64,000 nt of DNA from Escallonia rubra (lineage: Eukaryota; Streptophyta; Magnoliopsida; Escalloniales; Escalloniaceae), in assembly GCA_033065855.1 (NCBI GenBank), contig JAVXUO010002717.1, positions 124,001 to 188,000 of the forward strand, in the 5' to 3' direction. Both the position numbers and the translations under genes were made by a program. Positions within the stretch are counted from its first letter, which is position 1, and each line of letters opens with the position of its first letter. Below the pieces are notes generated by a model, which worked only from the letters and a program-made list of their open reading frames with translations, was not told the DNA's origin and did not search any database. Shown in pieces: positions 42,598 to 54,184 of the stretch.

Positions 42598-43836
42598 TCA
42601 CTTGTACAAGACATCCCTTAACATTAAGTAGTCCGTGATAGTAGATGCGAATGCAAGGGATGGTGCTTTAAGTTGGTCGATGATCGGATGCCTCCAATCA
42701 TCGGCAGTAGTGTCCCTCAGGATCAAGTTTAGGGCTATGCAAGGTTCAGTCGTCTTGATGATATTTAGCATTCGTTGTTCACCGTCGACCTCTATCTTCG
42801 ACGCGATTATGGCCAAGCTGTCCGCATGTCTGTTGTGGCACATGTTGTGATGTTCATACTGGACATGGTCAAATCTTCCTTCCAAGTGTTGAACCAAGGC
42901 ACGATAAGGTGCCAAGGCGGGCTCTTTGATTGCGAACTCCCCATCAGCCTGATTCATGATCAAGTTCGAGTCTCCTTTCACGCATAATGACTTAGCCCCC
43001 ATACTGGTAGCCAACATGAGGCCAATGACAAGTGCCTCATACTCAGCTTCATTGTTAGATATCAGGAATGCAAGCTTGAAGGATAGGGATGTGGTAACAC
43101 CCTCTGGATTTCGAAGGACTATGCCGGCACCCCCTTGCCGGAGGGGAGCTCTATTGGGACCTTTGTTAATGGCTGAGCCGTCAAACTCAAGCGTCCACAA
43201 TTCATTGATGTCAGAGATCAGGGGCATCTCCTCCCCATGTAATTGATCTGAGTTCGGTTCATATTGTTGGCGTGGGAAGAAGGCCAAGCGGTCTGCAAGT
43301 GCTTGGCTCCGTAGAGCTGTAGGATTCTTGATGGATAAGCCGACCTCGACCAATAGCAGCAACCAAAGGGTAAGTCGGCCAGACAGGGAAGGGCATGTGA
43401 GCATGTATCGTAGTGGATCAGCCTTGGTGACAAGTGTGATCCGGTGCGACAAGAAGTAGTGTCTGAATTTCTGTGAGGCGTAGACCAAGGCTAAGCAGTG
43501 CTTCTTGAGCTTAGAGTAATTGGCTTCGGGTCCCCTGATTAACCGACTGAGATAATAAACTGGGCGCTCCACTCCATCCACCTCTTGAGCAAGCAATGCC
43601 CCTATGGACCTAGGCATGGAGGTCAGATAAAGCAAGAGTGGGATAACTCGTTGTGGCACGACCATGGCCTGCGGTGACATGAGGACCGCCTTGATATGTT
43701 CGAATGCTTGTTGCTGGGGCGCACCCCAACTCCACGGTGCGTTCTTGCGCGTCAAGTGCTGGAAGGGAGTGATAAGTTCGGCCAAGGCAGGGATGAATCG
43801 GCGGAGGTAAGAAACCTTGCCGATGAAGCTCTTCAA
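42598..43836 (-). pseudogene. Tat double RNase H region
   Basis: Begins in the RT connection segment (SYLRRFIPALAEL) and continues into the ordinary gypsy RNase H (PVYYLSRLIRGPEANYS). A second, archaeal-type RNase H follows (WTLEFDGSA, GGAGIVLRNPEG, NNEAEYEALVIGL), followed by a degenerate NRHADSLA segment. The pair of RNase H domains is a hallmark of the Tat lineage. This is the longest frame left in the element (412 codons) and has no internal stop, but is cut off from RT upstream by a stop at 43837-43839. Confidence 0.9.
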
Positions 43837-44489
43837 CTATTTGGTGCTCTTGGGGGTGAGGGCATCTCTTGGATGGAGGCAGCCTTAGAAGGGTCAACGT
43901 CGATGCCCTGTTGACTGACCAAGAAGTTGAGGAATTTTCCAGAGGAAACTCCAAAAGCACATTTTAGCGGGTTCATCCCCATATTGTACTAGCGACAACG
44001 ATCAAAGACTGCTTGGTGGTCCGCAAGGTGATCGCTTTCCTTTTTAGACTTGATAATGAGATCGTCGACGTAGTCTTCCACTGTACAGTGTATCAGGTCG
44101 TGGAAGATGGCTGTCATCACCCTTTGATAGGTAGCTCCCGCATTCTTGAGACCGAAAGGCATGACCTTCTAACAAAAGTTACCCATGGGTGTTCAGAAGG
44201 CTGTCTTGGCACAGTCGTCCGGGTTCATTCGAATTTGGTTGTAGCCAGCGAAACCATCCATGAAAGACAAGGTCTCGTGTCCGGCGGCAGCCTCCGTAAG
44301 CATGTCGATGTTGGGCAGTGGGAACTTGTCTTTGGGGCATGCTTTGTTCAAGTCCCGAAAGTCAATACAAACGCGGACTTGGCCATTTTTCTTTTGTACA
44401 AGGATGACATTAGCCAGCCATATGGGGTGAGTGATAGGTTCGATGAAGCCAGCCTCTAGAAGTTGCTCGATCTCTTGTTTGATCTTCAA
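43837..44489 (-). pseudogene. Tat reverse transcriptase (broken)
   Basis: The open part 44489-44193 has the conserved fingers/palm sequence (VRVCIDFRDLNKACPKD, then FMDGFAGYNQI with the first catalytic Asp). Beyond it the YVDD box, YVDDLIIKS, is readable at about 44040-44066. In-frame stops at 44169-44171, 43989-43991 and 43837-43839, together with a frame change relative to the RNase H part, make it inactive. Confidence 0.9.
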
Positions 44490-44889
44490 TTCGAGCTCAA
44501 GATGGAAGGATTGCGGATATTGTCAGACAGGGCTGAACCCGGTTGCAATATTGAGATGGTGCGTCACCAAGGCGGGATCCAATCCAGGCATCTCGTTGTA
44601 ACTCCATGCCAATACATCGTGATATTCGCGAAGGAGGGTAACCAATTCCTCCCTTCGGCCCAGGGTGAGTTTTGTGCCAATGTATGTCAGTCGAGGTTCC
44701 TCACCCGGGTCAGCCAGATTGATTTCTTCAAGATCTTTGGCCTACGGTCGAGGGCCATCTTCATAGCAAGGCGAGGCAGTGCCTGGGGTAAGTTCAGGGT
44801 TTGGCGGGCAATGCTCGGTCGCGCAGCACTATTTAGTTTCCATGGGCGGGTCAGGGTCGGGGGGTCAGATGACGGACCACCTGGAACTC

Positions 44890-45724
44890 CTACACACCGT
44901 CATAATTGGTAGATAGCGTTTCCGTCTTTGACGATGCGTTGGAAGGTTGGTTCGGCCTTTTGCTTCTTGGACTTGAGGGAGGAAGGGGAGGAGTTGATTG
45001 TGGCAGCAGGCGGAGGCACCGAGGTCGATCCCTTATTCTTGGTACTTTTCTTGGTCTTAGACTTGGGAGGCTTGTTTCCACATAGCTCATCCCAATTTGG
45101 CAACTTGGTGAATGTATATGAGTAGCATTCCCACCATCGTCGACAAGCTCAGTGAAGAAGGAGGCCTCGGCGAAGTAAGATTCGGCACATTCGAAGGGGG
45201 CTTTGGTTGCGGGGATTGTCATTGCTACCTCATGTCCCGCAGGACCGGCCACCAGTTTCACACGCTGGTGGTACGTTGAGGGAACGACCTTGTTAACATG
45301 AATCCAAGGTCGGCCAAGCAGTAGGTGGAAAGCAGACTCGATGTCTATCACGTGAAATTTAGTGTCCCGACGGACAGTTCCGACCATGAGGTCGACAGTG
45401 ATATGGTCGAGGGTCGACTGGGGACCCTGCCCAAAGTCAGTAATCTTGACGAGGTCGCGGATGATTTTTTCTTGGGGGAATGTCAACCCGTTGCAAGGTG
45501 ATGAGAGGCATGATGTTGATTGAGGCGCCGCAGTCTACTAAGGCACGGCGGAAGCCTGTGCCGTTAACGGTGCATTCGAGGTACAACAGTCGGTTGTGGT
45601 GTTCGATCGGCGACGAGTCCACATATGAGAAAATGAATACGATACAAGGGACATGTCTGAGTTTGGCTTGGGTAGCAAAATATCCAGGATCGAGGCCTGT
45701 GGTGACCTCGATCAGACAATTCAA
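44890..45724 (-). pseudogene. Tat aspartic protease and linker (frameshifted)
   Basis: 45724-45437 contains the protease active-site motif in altered form, ALVDCGASINIMP, where retroviral-type proteases usually have D-T/S-G. The following frame 45486-44890 holds HLLLGRPWIH, typical of the protease C-terminal half in gypsy elements, in a different reading frame, so a frameshift separates the halves. Confidence 0.82.
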
Positions 45725-45727
45725 GAG

Positions 45728-46840
45728 TTAGGTCCGTGCCGCGGGTGAAAACCCCAATTCATCAAAAAAGCCTTTAATCTTCGTCATTTGTCCAGCTGAG
45801 GATGCTAGCTGAGGAATGGAAGGTACACAAGGTGTGACAATAGTAATGCCCTCCTTAGGGGCTTCAAGGATGATATGATCGATGTGGTCAGTAACGACAA
45901 TGAGCACATGATGTTCCCTGTTGTTGTTGCCATGGTGTGGGTAAGGGTTCCGACGCACATCGTTGTTCTTCCGTAACTGTAGGTCGCCTGACACGACCTT
46001 CCTTGCAAAGATAGCTTGCAGCCTATTGCAGTCTTTGAGATGATGGCCAAGAGCTTGATGGTAAGGCCAATAGTTGGGTCTGGCCTTTTCCACGTCCGTG
46101 ATGTTGGTCCGCATTGGTGGCAGTTGAAAGTTGTTGTCATGTGCCACCCATTCTACCAAGAGTTCCTTCACTGTATTCAAATCACATGGATAGTCGGGTG
46201 CAGTCTCCCGTTGCCATCGCTTGTCGGAGCGTCGGTCCCCATCTGGGAACTGACGCTTGAAGCCAGTGTAGCTGTTGATGCTGTTGTTGTTGGTGCTGTT
46301 GTTGTTACGCTGAGTGCTAGGTGTGTCTGCTGAGGCCAACAGTGCATTTTGCGGTCGAGGCTTCCACGGCTTGACAGGGCCGACCGTCTCGTAAGTACGG
46401 CGGGCTGTTTCATTGACGTGTCCCCATGACCTCAATTGTAGGTTCTTGATATGCACTCGGTAGATGTCATTCATGTTTTTTATGCATATGGGAACCAATG
46501 TCTCGTCCTTACTAAAATCTGTACACTCGAGGCATTTAAGGTGGAAACGGTGCACATATTTGTTTAAGTTTTCGCCGAGATTCTGGCGTATGCCAGCGAT
46601 ATCCACTATGGTGACTCTTTCAGCTTCATAATGGAATTTGTCCAAGAATAGTTGGACTATTTCACTCCAAGAATGGACAGTCCCCGCAGGGATCTGATGA
46701 TACCAAGTGTATGCCAAGCCTGTGAGGGACTTGTGAAACTCCCTCAACTTCAAACTATCGCCCGGGCCATATTGTTCCAATGAGCCGGTGAATCTTGTTA
46801 AATGCTCATGGGTGTTGCCCTTACATCCGTTAAAGAGCAC
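45728..46840 (-). pseudogene. Tat gag (capsid/nucleocapsid) main frame
   Basis: A 370-codon frame with the retrotransposon gag domain (FTGSLEQYGPGDSLKLREF, LTGLAYTWYHQIP, then FHYEAERVTIVDIAGIRQ). Near the end is a CCHC-like remnant (YHQALGHHLKDCNRLQ), in which the first cysteine is lost. The N-terminal part lies upstream in other frames (see the next entry). Confidence 0.9.
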
Positions 46841-46951
46841 GAATATGGGTTGCTTGTATTTGAGTGGGTATGGTATGGTGGCTATCTCGTTGGCATATGG
46901 CGCATGGCCTGTCAGTCGGGCTGATGAGTTAGGTGCAGAATTCTGTGACAG

Positions 46952-47802
46952 TCAGTGGATGAGTGCATCAAAGTCTGACTTGGAGACATAGTGGGGGGAT
47001 GGTTCTTCATGTCCAACCAAGGGATGATGGCTGGCTGGGGCGCCGCGAGCCCCTAAGCCCCCTGACGGGGCAACTTGATGAGCAGGAGCAACGAAGAGAT
47101 GATACATGACATGTGCTGTCAATGGCAAGTGTATGAGGGCACGGGTGGGTGGGCGAGACATATCCACCACTTGACCGGTTGTTTGATGTTGCACTAATGG
47201 GTAAGGGTTAGGCTCCATCTTAATGGAGTCATGCGTTTGGAAGACCTTTTGGCTGGTGCATGCTGAGGTGCAACAACAGGGAAGACCTGTTGCAACACGG
47301 GTCCAAAGTCTACTTGTAGTCGGCGTGATGGCATCATGGGATGTGGTGTGTCAGCTACATGTGGTGAAGATTTCGCGAGTCCTACCGCCAAGGGTCTGGA
47401 CGTTCGAGGCGGCGGTGGTCGCAACACTGGGGCCTGGGCAGCGTCAGGAAATAGCCCAGGTCCTCCAGGCTGGATCGATGGAACGACTTGCTGTGAGGCC
47501 AACGCCTGTATGGATTTTTGCATTTCCATGATGGCGGTCATAAGAGTGGTATGCGAGTCTTGTAGGTTGGCTATAGTGGGAGTGAACTGTTGGATGGCCG
47601 CATTGACTGCAACTTGCACGTCAGATGCGGTAGTTAGTGGCTGGTCCTGGAGACGCATGTCACTAGTCCCCTCTTGTTCATAGAAATGGTCCTCCTCTTG
47701 CACGGTATGGATAAGGTCCTGGCTAGTAGCCCTCGTAACTCTTCGTTGCATAGGCATGGTGCCTGAGTGTGGAAGGTAGGCAGACTGCAATACGATGCTC
47801 AC
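46952..47802 (-). pseudogene. Tat gag N-terminal region, frameshifted
   Basis: A first frame 47802-47194 starts 23 bases inside the LTR and encodes a Gln/Pro-rich product. It shifts near 47200 into the frame of 47218-46952, which is the same frame as the main gag but ends at a stop at 46952-46954. Together with 45728-46840 it would form one gag reading in an intact relative; here at least one frameshift and one stop break it. Confidence 0.7.
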
Positions 47803-47805
47803 CTG

Positions 47806-47821
47806 CCCAGCAGAGTCGCCA
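47806..47821 (-). other. Primer-binding site, tRNA-Arg type
   Basis: On the minus strand TGGCGACTCTGCTGGG lies three bases after the 5' LTR end. It resembles the complement of the 3' end of plant tRNA-Arg(ACG) plus CCA, the primer typical of Tat/Ogre elements, with about two mismatches. It does not match the tRNA-Arg(CCG) at 31306. Confidence 0.8.
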
Positions 47822-47824
47822 AAA

Positions 47825-49053
47825 TGATGCCAAAGAAAGTGGGTTCGTACCTACGTGGAGGTGCCACAAAGGCTGCAGTCCGAGTCAGCTTCCAAGTATG
47901 CAAAGTGAGAGATAGTGAGGGCGGAGTAAGGGCAGAGAGCAAGGCTTCCCAGACAGGCTGTGAGGAGTGGCAGTGCTGCGAAGACAAGGCTGGGACGAAC
48001 AGGGAAGGCAGTCGACAGTCCAAGTCAAGGTCCGAGTCGGGGTCCAATGTTACGATCCAAAGTCACGGTCCAAAGTTATGTCCAATTTGTATTTCTCTCT
48101 CTAGAATCCAAGAGCTCTCAAATTCTAGAGTAAGAAAGTAATTTTGTGAGAAATGAGCAAAAGTCCTTGAATAAGTCATAATGTCCACTATTGATAGGAA
48201 ACAGTGTGCCTATGTCATAAAAGGCCACATGTCGTCCCCTGGGAGTGACACGTCACCAGGGCCCCCTAAAATACCGGTTCTCTATTGGACTGTCGGTTCC
48301 CAAATTCGTGTTGCCTGCCCCACACAGCGTCGCGCTACCTGTCTGAGAAGACTGAACACACCATGACAGCATGATCAGAGTAAGCCCGTTACCCCAGCCA
48401 CTGGTCCAAGCCCTTACTGAATCCCACAAGGTGAGTCAAGAGACGCGTAGATAACCTGACAGCGGTGAGGGTTGCCCCTGTAGCCAACTGCCAGGCGGAC
48501 TAGGCGCGATGCCCTCCAAAGACATGCTCCCGTCCCGGAGTGACCCGTGGGTCATTGTCCTGGGGGTGCCAACGATTACTTATAACATGAGCGAACATAG
48601 TCGCAACTCAGTGCCTAGTGTCACGCAAGTCACCCCAGACGGCGATAGCTTTGTGGTAACGAGCCTATCCCGCTGCGAAGGGTCCTCGTGCCGGAGCACT
48701 ACGAGCGGAGCCCCCCGGAATGAAGACGGTGATATCTTTATGGTAACGAGCCTATCCCATGGCGACAATGGCTTTATGGTAACAAGCCCATCCTGCTGCG
48801 GAGGTTTCTCGTGTCGGAGCACTACAAGCGGAGCCCCCTGGAATAAAGACGGCGATAGCTTTATGGTAACGAGCATATCCCGCGGCGACGATGGCTTTGT
48901 GGTAACGAGCCCATCCCGCTGTAGAGGGTCCTCGTGCTAGAGCACTACGAGCGGAGCCCCCCAGAATGAAGATGACGATTTTGCCCGAAAGTGATTTTGC
49001 CTGATGTCATTTTTAGCTAAAAAGTGGTTTATGAAATTTTGCCCGAAAATCTC
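47825..49053 (-). repeat. 5' LTR of the Tat element
   Basis: Matches 33106-34197 over most of its length. U3 tandem repeats lie at about 48640-48966, with one unit more than in the 3' LTR. The promoter box corresponding to TATAAATA in the other LTR reads TATCAATA here (48189-48196). The last ~90 bases (48966-49053, GCCCGAAAATCTC) have no partner in the 3' LTR. Confidence 0.82.
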
Positions 49054-49379
49054 AAACCGGTGTCCGGACCGATCGCTCAGAAGTTGGTTCTGCTAAAAAT
49101 AGCTATTGGTTTTGGAATTGTACAAAATTTTAGAAAATGAAATATCTCAGTAATATAAGATTTTTCTAAAATTTTTAGATTAAAAGAACTTGATTTGGTA
49201 TGCTAAATAATTCAAGAATTCTTTTTAATCGATACCCTAATTTAGCATTATTCGTAGATATCGAAAAATCCCAAAATTTTCCATAGCATACTTCTTGTAA
49301 AAATATTGGGGATCTTTGTTTTGAAGTTTGTCAGATTTTTATCCGAACTATTTATAAAAATTTGTATCAAATTTGTCTA

Positions 49380-50040
49380 ACCTAACATCCCCCCCCCCCC
49401 CGCAGGGACAAAAAAGTTATTATTCACATCCAAACACATACTATTTCACCTTTAAAACACACAGTTTATCTTCTTCCTCCAATTGTCGAGACACACACAC
49501 TTCTATTCATCTAAACCCACCCCACCACTTAAACATACACCCTTACACGTCTAATACACCTAAATTACACACATAATACACACCATTACGCACATATATA
49601 TACACCCCAGCACACACATTATAAATATTCACACACACACATACATACCCGCCCACCCACCCACCAAGCGCGCACCCCCTCGGCAACCCACATATACACA
49701 CTTTATTTACTCCAACACACACTTACATACACGATACCACACATATACACAATTTGAATCATCCAAACACATCACCCGTAACACTACTGTCGTAGCAGTA
49801 GTGCTTCACTCACGCACAACCTATATATAACCCACGCACACACTTTGCTACATATGAACACACACTACACCACTCAACCCACCCAAACCTAGCTTAGAAT
49901 CACATAATTTCACCCCCAGCTCTACACCCGAAGCACCCACACAATTAAACGCACACACACTGCAAACAACAGTTTAAACACACACACACACACACGCTTA
50001 CTTCAAAACACACGGTTTTTCACACATGAAAACACAATAA
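49380..50040. repeat. C/A-rich low-complexity stretch within the solo LTR
   Basis: Starts with a run of about 13 C at 49390 and continues with irregular ACACAC, CACCC and TACAC blocks for about 650 bp on the plus strand, with few G. No gene. It lies inside the Tekay-like LTR. Confidence 0.8.
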
Positions 50041-50497
50041 ACGGTAGAGAATTACCCTAAAGAATTCTTCAACTCCTCTCTCTAATTTTTCTGCCCGAGC
50101 ACCGTTCTTGTCTCTGCTCTAGTTTCTGTTCTTGTTATGTTTCTCTTTTGTTTCTTCCTTTTCCCGAATCCCTTTTCTTTTGATTTAATTTCCAAAGGAA
50201 TTAAATAATTCATTAGTCATCATCAAAATAGAAAAAGGTGGCAACAAATTAAGGGAGTTTTCTCTAAAATTTGACAACTACATACCAAATTCGAAAATTA
50301 CAAAATAGCCCCTCAAAGTTTTCTAAAATTACAGAATGACTCCAAAAGTTTCTAAAATTATATTTTTGCTCCAAAATCATTTTAACATTTCATTTTCTTC
50401 TAATCTCCAAGTATTGCTCAAAATTATCGTGCATTTATTTTGAGGTCACAGTTAATTATTTTAAACCGCTCGAGAAAATACGGGATATTACATGAAC

Positions 50498-50829
50498 TGC
50501 TGTAATTTTGGCGCTTTTGCTAACTTCATATTAATGAAAACTATATATATATATAACCCTCCTTGCCATTTTTTTTGTATTTCAGTTGCAAAAAATGGAT
50601 TTTAACCTTTCGTATTATACGACCAAGCAAACCATATCAGTATGCTCATATGGGATTTTGGAGTAAGAAACTTATTTTATCAACTTTCTTATCCTCACGA
50701 ACATTATATACCGTTTGTTTTGCTTACATTGTATTTATTAATTCGTAGGAGAGAGCACTTCTCAACACAATAGAAGTATCCGATAATTTCAAAGCCTGAA
50801 AATTGTATAAATACCAAAAAAGATTACTG
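50498..50829. other. Spacer between solo LTR and PMD-Ulp1 pseudogene
   Basis: AT-rich. Includes a short (TA)n run at about 50545 and TTGTATAAATACC at about 50802, which would be a plausible TATA box for the plus-strand pseudogene that follows. Confidence 0.45.
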
Positions 50830-53676
50830 CGTGGGATTGGGTTTGTCATTTTCACGCATGGGTAGATCTTTCAACACCTTGACCGGCACTTAATATGTGC
50901 CCTTGTTGAAAGGTGGAGAAGTGAAACGAACGTTTCACTTCCCTCTTGGAGAGATGACAATTACCTTAGAAGATGTATAATTCATCTTAGGGTTATCGGT
51001 GACGGGGCGGCCGATAATAGCTCCTCCGTCGGAAGCAACGGATAAGAGAACCGCTAGGGACTTCTTTACTTCAATACCTGAGGATCAATTTAGCACTGGT
51101 GGTATCAAGTTGAAGTGGTTGCTAGATACCTACAAGGTTCTGCCGGAGAACTACACGGATGAGATGCTTGTGCTGTACACACATGCCTTCCTCTTGTGGG
51201 TGATGGGGGCAATTCTATTCCCAACAACGTCAAAGAATACGGTCAGCATCAAATATTTACCGTTGTTGGGTAACCTGTTGGGGATTATGCCTGGGGTATA
51301 GCAACTCTTGCGTACTTGTACCGAGCATTGCACAAGGCAACGAGGCCCGACTCCAAAGCTATATGTGCACGTCTCTCGCTATTGCAGGTATATCATATAA
51401 ATCTTGATTACGTGTGCAATTTTTTTTTGTTGAATCGACAATAAATTCGCTTGTTGATGGTATATATAATTTGTCTTTGTTCTCAGGTGTGGTCTTATGA
51501 ACACCTTGCTACCGGCGCACCCAAGCGTCGGGACTGAACCGATAACGTGTGGCCTCAGTTGTGCGCTTGGGAGTACAGCCAGAAGGAGAGCCACTACTCG
51601 AGGAGAGACGATCCCCATCACAACATTACGTACTATCGAATGGAGTTCGACTCGCTATCTCCGGGCTAAATGCGTTGGGCATCGTACAAACGTTTGGCGC
51701 GACAGGTGGGAGAGTCGTTCATCTTCACGCTCTCCGGGTTGAAACGCACACCCCTGATCCACTTTGAGGTCGCAGAGTGGCAGCTGCCAGATCGCACAAT
51801 GCACCATTTTGACTGCCTGCAGGGGTTGCTAGCCGATGCCCCAGATTAGAGGGTTAACAGGAACCCACCCGGTGTCAGACGGTTTGCCAAGGCGAATGCG
51901 CATGAATTGTGCGCGGCCAAAATAGAGGTTTGGAGTTCTTGGCAGGACACACTGTCGCCCATTGTGTCGGAGCCTGACCCCGTGATCATCATCAAACAGT
52001 ATAATGAGTGGTACTACCGCATCACGCGGAGGAGAGTAGCCCAGTAAGGTTTGAACGCGGGGAGAAGTACCACCCTAGGGGTCAGATCGATGAGAAGTGG
52101 GCATTTGGTCTTGTAAGTTGCCCAACGAGTGCTTTTAATTGAATTTGATGATTCTAAGTGTGTGTTTGAAGTTACTTATTATCTCTTTGGATGTAGGTTA
52201 ATGCCTCGCTTGCCTTTTTCCACAAGTTGAATGAGCGGAAGGATCTGATGGATGCAATGGGCAAGGATCTTCACCAACAGGCTGATGCGTTGGCATTTGG
52301 CTACGAGAATTTTTTGTGCCAAGCATCGGGACAGCCTTCGGGCGTCAGCCCGGGAATGGGTTATCCGGGGTGGCAGCCCCTTATGTGAGCGAGGGATACA
52401 ATGATCCCTCGTGACAGACTTCGGGGGTCAGCGAGGGATACAGTGGTCCCTCTATACCGGGAATGAGTGGTGATTGGGGATCGCCAAGCACCATGGGACA
52501 TGCTCAAGCACCGTGGGACGTAGACAGTGTCCCCTCGTTCTCTTTGCTTTCGGACTCGAAACCCCTACCCCTCTCTCAGAGTCAAGTCACGCAAGACTGG
52601 GGTTTCAGAAACATCAGTCTCTCCGAGACACTGCTCATCGTCCCGTGGGAGGGACATTCCGGCGCCCCCGGAGGGTAATATCCCCCGGTTGACCCGGCCG
52701 GAGGGCGATATCAGCCGGTCGAACCCCCCAGAGGCGGATATCCCCCGGTCGACCCCCCTGGAGGAGGGCAATATCCCCCGATTGACCCTCAATTAAAGCC
52801 ACTAAAGCAGGAAAAACGCCAACTAATCCGAGATCGTTATTTTAGCAGGGCCCCCAAAGACAAAGCGTCATATAGTGTGGATCACCCGAATGACATGGAT
52901 TACTGTTGCTTGTGGGGAGAAATGTCTTCCCTGGCTCCGGAGGATAGGTTGATTGACAACGTCATCACGTACTACCTGGAGATTATGAATCAAATGAGTC
53001 AGGAGCAGGTAAACGAGTATCCGCACATTTTTTTGTTGGATGCTTTTTTTCATACCCTCATAGTATCTGAATGGCGTGAGTGGGTCGATCGAAGGGGGAA
53101 AAGAACCTTGAGCCAGTGGAGACCATCCATTAACCTACGAGCGTATCTTACTAGGGATAGCCCAGTGAGCGCAAGAGTTGCCTGCGTGTTTCTAATACCA
53201 TTCTGCGGGGAAAACCACTGGTACTTGTTTTGCTATGAACCAACTCATAAAATCGTATCAGTCCTCGACAGTCTCCACAACGATACCATGGAGATGCCTG
53301 TGTTGCGACTTTTCAAACCCCAGTTGGATGCTATGGTAATCTTACGATTGTTGTTTAATGCTTATTGTAACTTGCCTATTGTAAATGTTTTTTAACGTGA
53401 ACTTACGTCATTTTCTGTTTTTCGCAGAATCTGTTTTGTGCCATGGTCCACTCTATCCGTGATGGAAAAGTACCGGCGCGGCCAAAGCTCCAATTCTGCA
53501 TGAAGAGGAAGAGGCCCAAGCAAGCTAATACCTTGGACTGTGGCGTCTTCGTATGCATGTACATGGATTATATCTGTCGGAGTGAGAGCCTCAAGGCGGC
53601 CGTCTGGAGCCTAGAATGCGTAGAAGGCTTTAGTTATCGCCCACCCACCACTAGTCACCATGGCTACAACCACTGA
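50830..53676 (+). pseudogene. Plant mobile domain joined to Ulp1/C48 protease, decayed
   Basis: The first part encodes a PMD (TFHFPLGEMTITLEDV, LSVTGRPIIAPPSEA, AFLLWVMGAILFP) but has stops at 50891-50893 and 50978-50980 and a frameshift near 51297, and more stops follow. PMD-like sequence continues in shifting frames to about 52050 (YRMEFDSLSPG, HFEVAEWQLPDRTMHHF). Apparent introns lie at about 51391-51486 and 52110-52198. From about 52877 the frame is open again and encodes a Ulp1-type cysteine protease: His in GENHWYLFCYEP, Asp in VSVLDSLHND, Gln and Cys in KQANTLDCGVFVC. It is spliced at 53335/53428. In the family this protease removes SUMO-like tags; PMD-Ulp1 fusions are often transposon-borne. 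The dead PMD and intact protease motifs show unequal decay. No transposon ends were found. Confidence 0.82.
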
Positions 53677-54168
53677 TTGCCTCATCCACCACGAACCTCC
53701 AGCACCCACCACCACCAATCGCCATAGCCATGACCATTGATCTTCTTACAACGACCACTCACAGCGATCTCCTCACAGCCGCCATCATTGACACCGATCT
53801 CCTCACAGCCGCCATCATTGACACCGATCTCCTCCTCCTCGATCGCCATAGCCACAACCACCATCCTTGGTGTGGTTAAGAAGTGATTGGGCAGTGGCTA
53901 GGTCTCAGAGGCGGAGCTTTCGTGGTGGTGGCCGATTGCCTCTACTCTGTGGTGGTGGCCTGCTATGGTGGCCCTTTCATCTGAATGGTAGCAATGGTCA
54001 TCCATCTAATGAAAAATGATTCGTGTTGCTAGGTAATGGGACAAACAATAGTTGTGGGCGTTGTTGTGAGGGGGCATGTGTTTACTGGATGTGAAGAAGA
54101 ATGACACACCTTTTGATGACAAAAATACTCCTAAGTTTTTAACATAATTATTAATAGAGGGATCATTT
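53677..54168. repeat. Spacer with 30-bp tandem repeat
   Basis: Positions 53766-53825 are two exact 30-bp units starting GATCTCCTCACAGCCGCC, followed by a partial third. The surrounding CCACCAC/GCCATAGCC repeats are loosely periodic. No gene. Confidence 0.8.
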
Positions 54169-54184
54169 TAAAGACGGGGCATAG

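Larger units (their letters stand above)
33106..49053 (-). mobile_element. Tat-lineage Ty3/gypsy LTR retrotransposon (degenerate)
   Basis: About 15.9 kb, minus orientation. Two LTRs about 95 per cent identical by eye lie at 33106-34197 (3') and 47825-49053 (5'). Next to the 5' LTR is a primer-binding site for tRNA-Arg. In order on the minus strand come gag, protease, RT, RNase H, a second archaeal-type RNase H, and integrase. The second RNase H, this primer site, and the long region between integrase and 3' LTR with tandem repeats and an opposite-strand gene mark the Tat lineage. Flanks carry AAACC at 33101-33105 and 49054-49058; the first A could belong to the LTR end instead. Every coding domain has stops or frameshifts, so the copy cannot move by itself. 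Confidence 0.88.
31686..50492 (-). mobile_element. Solo LTR of a Tekay-like Ty3/gypsy element, split by a Tat insertion
   Basis: On the minus strand the right end reads TGTAATATCCCGTATTTTC (from 50492), the start typical of Tekay/Del chromovirus LTRs. The left end on the plus strand is TGTAACATTTTG (31686), so the LTR has the TG...CA form. Both sides are flanked by the same 5 bases, TGAAC, at 31681-31685 and 50493-50497. Only 31686-33105 (1,420 bp) and 49059-50492 (1,434 bp) belong to this LTR, about 2.85 kb in all; the Tat element fills the middle. No primer-binding site, coding region or second LTR follows on either side, so this is a solo LTR left by recombination between the two LTRs. Confidence 0.8.

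Noticed and set aside
43837..44489. An active reverse transcriptase, suggested by the readable YVDD box
   Set aside because: At least three in-frame stops and a frame change show that it is inactive.
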